IMG/VR virus record: IMGVR_UViG_3300035698_001312 | Coordinates: 1-26,305 of that record | Source: a virus | DNA length: 26,305 nt | Reading direction: 5' to 3' (one strand) | In this document: positions 6,949 to 13,946 of the stretch, piece by piece | Layout: each line of letters starts with the position of its first letter | How positions within the stretch are numbered: position 1 is the first letter of the stretch | Translations under genes and position numbers: made by a program | The notes under the pieces: model-generated | What the model was told of the DNA's origin: nothing | The model's input: only the letters and a program-made list of their open reading frames with translations | Database searches by the model: none

Positions 6949-7603
6949 CTTCATCCATGTAGTTACCAGTATCAGTAGCAGCCTCTGGGCTTTGGACACC
7001 CGTTATCATTTCCTGTAGCTTTGAGCCTTGGAATTCTAGGTTGCTTGTGATCTTCTCTTTGATGAAGTCAGGTTGTGCATTAAACACTTCCATATTAGGT
7101 TCATCAGTGTCGAAGTAGACAGATGCATTGACTAGAGCTGGGGCTTTTTCTGAATCCCTAGCTCGCATCGGTGAGATATTACCTACATTATTAAACACTC
7201 GGCCTTCATTCTTACCACGTCCGGGGTTATTGACAATGGTTACAGTACACGGGCTACCTAGTAGCTGTGTCCAATCCCCATCATGTACCCGCTGTGGGTC
7301 CAGAGCTAGGTACCGCTGAGTAGACTTAGCACGTTCTGCTGCTAGGCTAAACAGTGGCATCTCTTCTGATATCCAACGTGGCTTATCCTCTAACGCTGTA
7401 CCATCCTCGTCTAGCATGAACTCGTCTAGTAGTTCGTAGGTCACGCTGATCTTATAGGCAGGGTCTTTCGACTCCCCTAGGTAACTTTGTGGCTGTAACC
7501 CTAGGTCAATGATCTTGACAATTCGTGCAGGGTACGGGCCAGCTTCCAATGGTGCTTGACGGAAGCCGCTGTTTGTAGATGTGTTGCTTGCTTTTAATGG
7601 CAT
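6923..7603 (-). CDS. Single-stranded DNA-binding protein (T7-like podophage type)
   Basis: 226 aa. The sequence contains YPARIVKIIDLGLQPQ, YKISVTYELLDEFM, EDKPRWISEEMPL, AKSTQRYLALDP and CTVTIVNN, a pattern I associate with SSB-type OB-fold proteins of T7-like phages, and it ends in an acidic, flexible tail (MDEDGATPETF). An acidic tail that recruits polymerase and helicase is a feature of such SSBs. The ATG at 7603 follows AAAGGAAAATAATAAT. Position directly after DNA polymerase and the coiled-coil ORF supports the call. Not identified from a structural motif, so the assignment rests on recalled similarity and context. Confidence 0.7.
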   Translation of the reverse strand: MPLKASNTSTNSGFRQAPLEAGPYPARIVKIIDLGLQPQSYLGESKDPAYKISVTYELLDEFMLDEDGTALEDKPRWISEEMPLFSLAAERAKSTQRYLALDPQRVHDGDWTQLLGSPCTVTIVNNPGRGKNEGRVFNNVGNISPMRARDSEKAPALVNASVYFDTDEPNMEVFNAQPDFIKEKITSNLEFQGSKLQEMITGVQSPEAATDTGNYMDEDGATPETF

Positions 7604-7617
7604 ATTATTATTTTCCT

Positions 7618-7752
7618 TTAGACCATCAATAGGTCTTTGAGTCTTTCGACTTCTTGTTTTAGTTGTTGTATCTCTTCTCTTGCATAGACGAGTTGGTCTT
7701 CTAACTGTTGTTCATACCCCCCATCGTCTTGACCTATACATAGATCATCCAT
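7618..7752 (-). CDS. 44-aa coiled-coil mini-protein between polymerase and SSB
   Basis: A 44-codon ORF in the 166-base gap between the polymerase and SSB genes. It begins MDDLCIGQDDGGYEQQLEDQ and continues as a highly charged heptad-like helix ending EVERLKDLLMV, with hydrophobics spaced every three to four residues: a likely single coiled coil. The start is 12 bases after AAGGAGG, somewhat long but with no better candidate. Its stop TAA gives way to the SSB Shine-Dalgarno (AAAGGAAAA). Family unknown; a small oligomerisation or replisome-binding peptide is an inference from location. Confidence 0.65.
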   Translation of the reverse strand: MDDLCIGQDDGGYEQQLEDQLVYAREEIQQLKQEVERLKDLLMV

Positions 7753-7769
7753 CTTTACTTCTTACCTCC

Positions 7770-9623
7770 TTAGTGAATCCCCGCATAGTTCTTGCCGAAG
7801 TCAATAGACACATCCAAATCTACATTAAGTTTTAACTCTTTATTAGTTTGAGCTATAGCCCAAGTTAGTAGCTTGGTGCACTTGTCTTCTGTGCCTTCAT
7901 CAATAGTTAGTATAATCTCATCATGGAATTGCCCAGTGAGTTCCGGTCGTATACTAAGCACATGCCATATCCACCTGTCGAAACAGTAGACACCCGTGCC
8001 TTGGTTTAACGTAGAGAACTTGTCTTTGTTATGACGTAGTGAGTACCAGAATCCACTAACTGGATTGTGTAACCACTTCTGCTCTCCGATAGTCTTAACT
8101 TTAACTTGCTTAGCGATAGCTTCCAGTGCCCAGTTACGTGCATGGTACGCAGTGTGTAACTTAGTGGCTGTTGCCATGTCTAGCCCGCTGTCGAATACTA
8201 ATCGTTGTGGACTGGCACCGTATGTGCAACTATAGTTAGCTTGCTTGGCACCATGTCTAAGGTTGTTGAAAGATTTATCTACCTTGTACTGTGCAGCTTG
8301 TTCGGAGGTCATGATTTTAGCTGACACCCCGATATCAAGATGGGGGTCAAAGTCTGAGGACTGCATATCCTTCACATACTCAGGGTCATGCTCCCACATG
8401 TAGTGCTGCTTGGTCCTATCTTCTAGTGAGGACATATCTGAACCACATAATAGTTTTCCATAGGGTGCGATTAAACATCCACGTATGAGTTCACCGTAGG
8501 GTTTACCAACACCGGGTAAGTTAACTGCCACCTTATGTTTAAATCTAAGGGTATTAGTCAGTCCACTCACTTGAGCCTGTATATAACCATCATCATCCAC
8601 ATCCCTCATGAATCCGTTAAGGATACCTATCCGGTGTGTGAGGATTGATAGTCCATCAAGTGCTTCAAGTTCTGGTTCTTTCTCAAACAAAACTCTTACA
8701 CTATCTGATACTCCGGGTTCCTGTGGTGGCCTTCGGTTAACCTGTTCGATCTTCCGTATGTCACCAGTCTCCTTGTTCCGTACATATTTAAACTCATTTG
8801 GAATCCAGCCCAGCGAGGTAAGCCAAGCTTTAATCTGTGGTACAGAGTTAGGGTTACCCTCTTTATGACCAGTGATAACCTCCACTGGGTCTTCATGTGA
8901 GGGGTGTAACCTGTGCTCTTCTAGTAAGTCATTCCATTTTACACCTAGCTTGGTCAGTTCACCTGTCTGTAGGTACATTTTCTTTGGCTTACTTCTAAGG
9001 GAAGTGGTCGGTACGTTAGGCATGACTCCTCCGAGTTGCTCTATACGTGCGGCCTTATCCTTCCTCAGTGTGTCAAGACCTGCCATACACCTGTCTACAT
9101 CCAAACGCCATCGGCTCGCTTCCTGTAAGGCCGCCTGCCGCATTTTAAATGTTAAGTATTCTGTCAGTCTATCCGTTTCTTCTTGTGTCTTATAGAGCTT
9201 CTGTAGGTACCCTTGCATCTGGTCCCACAATCTTCTATTAATCTCTACATCTTCCTCACATCGGTGGGTGTACTCTTCAACCGTTAAGTTTTCCCAATCC
9301 TCTATCACTGGCTTGGCAACACCTAACCTTTCCCCCCACTTTGCGAGGCCGTGAACTTCATAGGTACTGTATATATACCACGATAATGGTAAAGTATCTA
9401 TTACTTTTTTACATTTTATTTTAATACCTAGTAATCTTTCACAAACAGGTATATCAAAACGACAAATGTTGTGGCCGACTAAGCCATCAGCATTAGCAAA
9501 GAACTCTCTCATCTTTTCATATGAGGTTAGTGTGCCAGTTTTTCCTCCACCAGAGTAAGATAAACAATGTATCTTAGTGGGTACTAGCCCGTCACACTCA
9601 ATATCAAATACGTAGGTAGTCAA
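7770..9623 (-). CDS. Family A DNA polymerase (T7 gp5-like) with 3'-5' exonuclease
   Basis: About 617 aa. Replicative polymerase. The N-terminal proofreading domain starts TTYVFDIECDGL (motif I D-x-E), then GLVGHNICRFDIPV (motif II) and HRCEEDVEINRRLW (motif III Asp; the usual Tyr of YxxxD is Arg). The polymerase domain has motif A GSDMSSLEDRTKQHYMW, motif B from KSFNNLRHGAKQANY into SCTYGAS, and motif C GQFHDEIILTID. Start: the frame is open to 9674, but those codons lie within the endonuclease VII gene; TTG at 9623 is preceded by GGAG seven bases upstream and puts the first residue right before the exonuclease motif, as in T7. Overlaps endonuclease VII by 20 bases. Confidence 0.95.
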   Translation of the reverse strand: MTTYVFDIECDGLVPTKIHCLSYSGGGKTGTLTSYEKMREFFANADGLVGHNICRFDIPVCERLLGIKIKCKKVIDTLPLSWYIYSTYEVHGLAKWGERLGVAKPVIEDWENLTVEEYTHRCEEDVEINRRLWDQMQGYLQKLYKTQEETDRLTEYLTFKMRQAALQEASRWRLDVDRCMAGLDTLRKDKAARIEQLGGVMPNVPTTSLRSKPKKMYLQTGELTKLGVKWNDLLEEHRLHPSHEDPVEVITGHKEGNPNSVPQIKAWLTSLGWIPNEFKYVRNKETGDIRKIEQVNRRPPQEPGVSDSVRVLFEKEPELEALDGLSILTHRIGILNGFMRDVDDDGYIQAQVSGLTNTLRFKHKVAVNLPGVGKPYGELIRGCLIAPYGKLLCGSDMSSLEDRTKQHYMWEHDPEYVKDMQSSDFDPHLDIGVSAKIMTSEQAAQYKVDKSFNNLRHGAKQANYSCTYGASPQRLVFDSGLDMATATKLHTAYHARNWALEAIAKQVKVKTIGEQKWLHNPVSGFWYSLRHNKDKFSTLNQGTGVYCFDRWIWHVLSIRPELTGQFHDEIILTIDEGTEDKCTKLLTWAIAQTNKELKLNVDLDVSIDFGKNYAGIH

Positions 9624-10020
9624 TAGCTTTCTCCAACTTATCCACACTATCTCTAAAGAACCCAAGGCCTGCATTGCAACTGCTGCACAACAAGCCCCTT
9701 ACTTTTCCTGTGTCATGACAGTGGTCTATACAAAGTTTATCACTTTGGACATCACATATCAGACACCTACCACCTTGAGAGTCCACCATCGACTCATATA
9801 TCTTTGGTGTTATTCCGTATAACTTAAATCTTTGGTACTTTTTCCAAACTTTTTTCCTTGCTTCAGTGGCCTCCGGTGTCCGATACCTAGCTGCACTATC
9901 ATTACTATAGCACAACTTACATCTGGACCTGAGTGTGCCAGTCTTTTTACTTTTAATGTAGTAGTGTGTTGTTGGCTTGTTAACCTTACACTTGGTACAA
10001 ATTTTACTTTCTTCTGACAT
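9604..10020 (-). CDS. Recombination endonuclease VII family
   Basis: 138 aa. His-Me finger nuclease expected to cut branched DNA. The core is GGRCLICD, then KLCIDHCHDTGKVRGLLCSS with the D-H-x-H catalytic region, and CNAGLGFFRDS; four cysteines of the two CxxC pairs bind structural zinc. An extra N-terminal zinc knuckle (ICTKCKVNK with RCKLC) precedes the domain, as in many phage endonuclease VII proteins. Its 3' end carries the Shine-Dalgarno and TTG start of DNA polymerase. Together with endonuclease I at 3574-4005 the phage has two junction-resolving nucleases of unrelated folds. Confidence 0.9.
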   Translation of the reverse strand: MSEESKICTKCKVNKPTTHYYIKSKKTGTLRSRCKLCYSNDSAARYRTPEATEARKKVWKKYQRFKLYGITPKIYESMVDSQGGRCLICDVQSDKLCIDHCHDTGKVRGLLCSSCNAGLGFFRDSVDKLEKAIDYLRI

Positions 10021-10029
10021 GTGCTCCTC

Positions 10030-10503
10030 TTACTTTACTCGTAGTAAATCTCCCGCATCAAATGCTCTACTGCTTCTTGCCCCGTGCGGAGTCACTAGGA
10101 TTTCACCCAACTGATTCCTTCCTTGAACTGTACCTCTTTGCAGTATACCTCTAGTGTTGACGAACTGCACCTTGACACCCCTCTTATACTGGGCCGACTT
10201 GAATACAAGTATCCCCCCTTCAACCTCTCCATTGCTGATGGAGAATTCCTTTAGTTGTGGAGGCTTGACTTTTTGTTTGTACATAGGTTGGTTTGATTGT
10301 AGATTATCTATCCAAAACATTGTGGAGGCGAAGTCCTCCATATTGATTTCGCCCTCAGCTCTCGCAATTTGTGCCCTCGTCCGCCAAGGGTCAATTGGCT
10401 GTGGTATAGGCGCTGCTGCTGGCCTAAGAGGGCCCCCAATGTTTGCCCCTATCCTTGCCCTACCCACTCCTGCTGCTCTTGCTACTCCGAATCTACGTGG
10501 CAT
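10030..10503 (-). CDS. Hypothetical basic protein with C-terminal SH3-like domain
   Basis: 157 aa from ATG 10503, with AAAGGAG ten bases upstream; the longer frame start at 10611 lies deep in the sigma gene. The N-terminal 30 residues are rich in Arg, Ala and Gly (MPRRFGVARAAGVGRARIG), followed by a Pro-rich linker (PAAAPIPQPIDPW). A helix containing MEDFASTMFWIDNLQSN comes next. The last 50 residues have beta character, with NTRGILQRGTVQGRNQLGE and GDLLRVK resembling a KOW/SH3 strand-turn pattern. A nucleic-acid-binding role would fit the basic N-terminus. No family recognised. Confidence 0.65.
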   Translation of the reverse strand: MPRRFGVARAAGVGRARIGANIGGPLRPAAAPIPQPIDPWRTRAQIARAEGEINMEDFASTMFWIDNLQSNQPMYKQKVKPPQLKEFSISNGEVEGGILVFKSAQYKRGVKVQFVNTRGILQRGTVQGRNQLGEILVTPHGARSSRAFDAGDLLRVK

Positions 10504-10984
10504 TTTTACTGATCTCCTTTTTAAAGTGCATACGACTTTGTTTAACCGTATGGTAATTGACCCCAAGCTTCTTAGATATCTGACCAGTGCTGTGCCCCAT
10601 GACATGGGCAAGGTACAGTATATCTCTGTGGGGTTGTGGCTTAGCCTTGATAGATGAGACGACCTCGTCTATGTGTTGTTGTGCTTCAACAGTATCATCA
10701 TCATAGTGAGGTTCAAGATGCTCAGGGATATCTGACAGACTTCGACTGATGACCTGCCCCATTAGTATCCGTTGCTTATCATGGGTACGTACACAGTTAG
10801 ATACAATACCACTGAGCCACGCACCGAAGGGGCCCTTGCTGCTATTGTATCTATCGAAGTACTGGAAGGCTCTTGTGAACACCTCCTGACTAATGTCCTC
10901 TGCATCTTCTGGCGAGAACCTACGTAGCTTACGCATCACAGATTTCTTTTCTTTGTTGTAGTAGTACTCAAAATTCTTAGTCAT
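10493..10984 (-). CDS. ECF-like sigma factor (region 2 + region 4)
   Basis: 163 aa. Region 2 is visible as SPEDAEDISQEVFTRAFQYF followed by GPFGAWLSGIVSNCVRTHDK, the core-binding and -10-recognition helices of ECF sigma factors. After an acidic linker, region 4 appears as a helix-turn-helix, GHSTGQISKKLGVNYHTVKQ. It should redirect host RNA polymerase to phage middle or late promoters; phage phiEco32 encodes a comparable ECF-like sigma (gp36). No phage RNA polymerase gene is visible here, which fits dependence on the host enzyme. Starts at ATG 10984 immediately after the stop of the 57-aa gene. Confidence 0.82.
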   Translation of the reverse strand: MTKNFEYYYNKEKKSVMRKLRRFSPEDAEDISQEVFTRAFQYFDRYNSSKGPFGAWLSGIVSNCVRTHDKQRILMGQVISRSLSDIPEHLEPHYDDDTVEAQQHIDEVVSSIKAKPQPHRDILYLAHVMGHSTGQISKKLGVNYHTVKQSRMHFKKEISKNAT

Positions 10985-11158
10985 TTACTTCTCCCTATTA
11001 TCGAACACTCTATCCATACTTCTCCAAGGAATCTCCATGTATTCTTCTAAGAACTCACGGGGGATATTCCTCAGGGTTGAGTGGATTGCACATAGCCTTT
11101 CTCCTTTACTCATATCTTTTAAATCTTGCTTGTAGTTATCGAACCCTGACTTTGCCAT
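10985..11158 (-). CDS. Hypothetical protein
   Basis: 57 aa from ATG 11158 (MAKSGFDNYKQDLKDMSKGE). The start is two bases after the metallophosphoesterase stop and ten after AAAGGA, whereas the longer frame start is a TTG inside the upstream gene. Soluble, mostly helical, with IPREFLEEYMEIPWRSMD near the end. Its stop abuts the ATG of the sigma factor, so the two are probably translated together; a partner or regulator of the sigma factor (an anti-sigma role, for instance) is possible but nothing in the sequence shows it. Confidence 0.6.
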   Translation of the reverse strand: MAKSGFDNYKQDLKDMSKGERLCAIHSTLRNIPREFLEEYMEIPWRSMDRVFDNREK

Positions 11159-11160
11159 AG

Positions 11161-11730
11161 TTAAGTTATCCTTTTGTCCCAATAACTCTCATCAATAATA
11201 TCTTGGAAAGGTATTGGGTAGCCATTGTAAGATTCTACACAGGCTGAGATATAGTTTCTATCCCATAGTTCTGCTATTTTAGCAGGGCTGTCCCCTCTAT
11301 CAGCCATAGTTGCAGAACATACAGCCCCTGTGATCACACCATTTTGATGGGTGTGTCCGTGGATATTCTTTCTGCCCCTCAGCTCATGGGGGTGAATAGG
11401 GCAGTGAGATAGCCAGAACCCCTTGTATGACAGCAGTCCGTACACCTCCTCGAAATAGGAAAGATACTCTTTGGTGGGACGATCATCATGGTTACCCCTG
11501 ATAAGGATCAGCCTGCATGGTAGTTGTGCCAACATGAAAAGTTTGTTGTCCCTCCATGAGACATCCCCAAGTATATATAAGGTGTCCCGTTTGGTAACAA
11601 CAGAGTTGATCTTATCAATCAAGATTTGATCATGCTCTTCTATGTCACTGCCCTCCCTGTACTGTGATGCCCACTTAAGGGCACCAGCATGACCGAGGTG
11701 CAGGTCGGAAATAAAGTATACCTTACTCAT
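11161..11730 (-). CDS. Calcineurin-like metallophosphoesterase
   Basis: 189 aa. The full metal-site series is present: YFISDLHLGH (D-x-H), YILGDVSWRD (GD), IRGNHDD (GNHD), WLSHCPIH (H) and NIHGHTHQN (GHxH). This size and motif set match phage and bacterial stand-alone phosphodiesterases; the substrate is unknown (cyclic nucleotide, nucleic-acid end, or phosphoprotein). The gene begins at ATG 11730, overlapping the preceding gene by 8 bases. Placement among sigma-factor and primase genes puts it in the early/middle block. Confidence 0.87.
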   Translation of the reverse strand: MSKVYFISDLHLGHAGALKWASQYREGSDIEEHDQILIDKINSVVTKRDTLYILGDVSWRDNKLFMLAQLPCRLILIRGNHDDRPTKEYLSYFEEVYGLLSYKGFWLSHCPIHPHELRGRKNIHGHTHQNGVITGAVCSATMADRGDSPAKIAELWDRNYISACVESYNGYPIPFQDIIDESYWDKRIT

Positions 11731-11959
11731 TGATCTTCATCTTAGCAGCTAGGAGGTATACACTGTTGAGGGTTACAACCTCATCACCCTCGGTCAGGAG
11801 ATCAATAGGGTAGTCATGTGGATTGATACTTGAGGTATGTATAACTGTACCATCATCAAACCTGTCATTAACATCCCCATGTATCCTACCCCACACTATG
11901 TAGGTAGGTCCTGTCTCTTGTACCCACCAGTCGGTGAGTGTACCTGTTATACTATCCAT
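11723..11959 (-). CDS. Hypothetical small beta protein
   Basis: 78 aa from ATG 11959 (MDSITGTLTDWWVQETGP), preferred over 11995 because GGGGG lies seven bases upstream and the preceding stop ends one base before (TAATATG). The protein alternates short strands: TYIVWGRIHGDVNDRF, DGTVIHTSSI, then GDEVVTLNSVYLLA. This reads like an SH3-type barrel, similar in size to other small proteins here but without the Pro-rich tail. Function unknown. Confidence 0.6.
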   Translation of the reverse strand: MDSITGTLTDWWVQETGPTYIVWGRIHGDVNDRFDDGTVIHTSSINPHDYPIDLLTEGDEVVTLNSVYLLAAKMKINE

Positions 11960-11960
11960 A

Positions 11961-12182
11961 TTAAAACCCCCAATCATCATCAAAGATATCACCATCTAAA
12001 GCATCACCTAGTAATGCACCAGTAAAACTGCCACCTAGGATACCACCTAGTAGGGTACTACCTGTCACCGCACCTATTACTGCTGAGGTTAATACATCCC
12101 CATTAGGTTGTGGTGTTACATACTCACGCACCACTGGGCAGTAGTGTCTGCCTGCGGTGTTACATTTACTACATCTGGCCAT
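11961..12182 (-). CDS. Small protein with N-terminal CxxC and glycine-zipper segment
   Basis: 73 aa. It begins MARCSKCNTAGRHYCPVV, a possible zinc knuckle. It continues into a glycine-rich hydrophobic stretch (TSAVIGAVTGSTLLGGILGG, about residues 31-50, and GALLGDALDG) with G-x-x-x-G spacing typical of glycine zippers in membrane-inserting proteins. The C-terminus is acidic (DIFDDDWGF). ATG 12182 follows AAGGAG by seven bases, just after the primase-helicase stop. The last codons (TGG GGG TTT) hold the Shine-Dalgarno of the next gene. Role unknown. Confidence 0.6.
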   Translation of the reverse strand: MARCSKCNTAGRHYCPVVREYVTPQPNGDVLTSAVIGAVTGSTLLGGILGGSFTGALLGDALDGDIFDDDWGF

Positions 12183-12186
12183 TGGA

Positions 12187-13863
12187 TTACTCCTTTATTT
12201 CATTGAACAAACCAGTCTTGCCATCCCAATACAACCTAGTGGTACCTGTCTCACCGAACTCTCGGTCAGCTAGGATAACTAAGTCACGTATGTGTTGTTC
12301 ATGTGTGGGCAACTTGGGGTCTTTATTCCCTTGCAATCCAAGCACATAGTTACATGATCTGGCCATAGCACTAGAGCCAGCTAGGTAGTCAGTGGTTATG
12401 ATGCCACCCCTATCCCAAGGCGTAGTACCTTTAGTTGGTTTGTTTAGGTGACAGAAGATAAAGATAACTATATCTAAATCCTTAGCTACTGCCGCTAAAT
12501 CCTGAGCCACCATTTGTAGATGCTCATTGATCTGACTGCTGGTCATGCCATTAGTCAGGTTGGTGATAGGGTCAATGAATACTGCCTTGACTCCCTCACC
12601 TGCTGCTGAATAGATATCAGACTTGAGTGTCTCCCAATCTATATGTTGGTACAGATTGAGCATACACACATTGTCTTGTACTTCTAAGCCACCCTTGTCA
12701 TAGGATGGTTCATCAAACTTAATCTTAGGGTCATGGTAAATCTTACCTGTAACCTTGGACACCAGTAGTTTGTAAGTCTTTACGTTAGCTTCTTCAGGTT
12801 TGGCTAATAGAATCTTTAGCTTATGCTCTTTGATTAAGTGAGCACCTAATGCATTAACTATCTCTGACTTACCCATCTTCTCCCCAGCTGCAATGTAGAT
12901 TGTTTCACCGAATCTAATCCCTCTGGTTCGTTCCGTTAGTGATGCCCAAGGCCATGACAGCCCCCATTCCGCTTGCTGCTTACCTTGTTCATGTATCTCT
13001 CGGCCCCAAATAATCCTACTGTTCTTTGGTTTATCTGAGTGAAATGCTACCGCCTTTTGAGCAGCTTGTCCCTTGCCTTGAATGAGACAATCGTTTGCAT
13101 CTTTAGCAGGAAGGTTTATGACCTTCGCCTCAGGGATAAACTTACAGACTTCCTCGGTGGCCTTCTTACCAGCTGCATCATTATCGAAACATATGCTGAT
13201 ATCTTTGAAGAACTTCCTGATCTCAGGTAGAAGTCTACGCAAGTCCCTTGCAGCTGTGCCTGCTCCGTTAGGTATGCTTACAATTGCTGGGATATAATCT
13301 TTGTACGCAGCTTTGGTATGCACCTGCATGATACGTCTGAGGGCTGGTGCATCGAACTCTCCCTCTGTTATGATAAGTCTTTTAGCTCCACTAGCTTTGG
13401 CTTGTTCCCACCCGAACAGGTCTACGTCACGACTAAGGCTGATCCACCACACATTTCCTGTGGGTAAGTGCTTAACTTTGTAACCTACTAGTGTGCCTTT
13501 CTCAGTGTACGGGAAGTATGCATAGGTGGGGGTAGTTCCGTCTACCTCACTGACCCCTATCTTAATATCGTAATGATCTAGAATACTGGCATTGAGTTGT
13601 CTCTCTGCCAAGGGCAAGGCTGTTAGCTTCCTGCTTACAAACCCTATCTCCTTCTCTAAATCCTCTGAGGTTTTCTTGTTCATCTTGACTGGCTTAAGAT
13701 CACTTACTCCCTTACCTTCCCCCATTGGGTCTGGTATGAAAGTTCTACAAGAGAAACAAAAGCCTGTTAATGAACCATCCTCATTCTCGAATACTTGTAC
13801 ACCATCTGATGACTCACACTTATCTGTCTTGTGACTCATACGAGCCACGCATTGACTACTCAA
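12187..13863 (-). CDS. Bifunctional primase-helicase (T7 gp4-like)
   Basis: 558 aa. Primes and unwinds DNA at the phage fork. The N-terminal zinc module has C5, H11, C16 (KCESSDG) and C36/C39 (GFCFSC), matching the CGSSDG-type primase zinc finger. TOPRIM motifs follow: LIITEGEFDAPAL (Glu) and ISICFDNDAAGKKA (D-x-D). The RecA-like helicase has Walker A IAAGEKMGKSEI, Walker B AVFIDPITNL and the H3-like IFIFCHLNKP. Start: TTG 13863, with AAGGAG at ideal spacing; the first in-frame ATG (residue 9) has no Shine-Dalgarno and would lose C5. An 83-base promoter-like gap lies upstream. Confidence 0.93.
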   Translation of the reverse strand: MSSQCVARMSHKTDKCESSDGVQVFENEDGSLTGFCFSCRTFIPDPMGEGKGVSDLKPVKMNKKTSEDLEKEIGFVSRKLTALPLAERQLNASILDHYDIKIGVSEVDGTTPTYAYFPYTEKGTLVGYKVKHLPTGNVWWISLSRDVDLFGWEQAKASGAKRLIITEGEFDAPALRRIMQVHTKAAYKDYIPAIVSIPNGAGTAARDLRRLLPEIRKFFKDISICFDNDAAGKKATEEVCKFIPEAKVINLPAKDANDCLIQGKGQAAQKAVAFHSDKPKNSRIIWGREIHEQGKQQAEWGLSWPWASLTERTRGIRFGETIYIAAGEKMGKSEIVNALGAHLIKEHKLKILLAKPEEANVKTYKLLVSKVTGKIYHDPKIKFDEPSYDKGGLEVQDNVCMLNLYQHIDWETLKSDIYSAAGEGVKAVFIDPITNLTNGMTSSQINEHLQMVAQDLAAVAKDLDIVIFIFCHLNKPTKGTTPWDRGGIITTDYLAGSSAMARSCNYVLGLQGNKDPKLPTHEQHIRDLVILADREFGETGTTRLYWDGKTGLFNEIKE

Positions 13864-13946
13864 GGTAATCTCCTTACTTATTATTGCTATTATATTTTGT
13901 CTAGCATACTACTTATACTTACATTTTTAGGATTTTTCTATTTGGA
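13864..13946 (-). promoter_or_regulatory. Intergenic region with promoter-like sequences before primase-helicase
   Basis: One of only two sizeable gene-free gaps in the window. On the minus strand it holds a TATAAT hexamer (13894-13889) some 26 bases before the primase-helicase start. Seventeen bases upstream of that the sequence is a poor match to -35. Further up is AAATGTAAGT (core AATGTAA at 13925-13919), which resembles the extended -10 element known for the phiEco32 sigma (TAATGTATA). No hairpin with a T-tract follows the amidoligase stop. A start site here would separate replication genes from the ligation island; this is inference. Confidence 0.4.

Noticed and set aside
9624-9674. Extended N-terminus for DNA polymerase
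   Set aside because: The extra codons are inside endonuclease VII, carry no ribosome site, and the TTG at 9623 places the exonuclease motif as in T7.
2896-9674. 2-aminoadenine (Z) genome, suggested by the dATP/dGTP diphosphohydrolase-family protein
   Set aside because: No PurZ-like adenylosuccinate synthetase is visible and the polymerase is T7-like; the diphosphohydrolase-family domain is widespread in phages with ordinary DNA.
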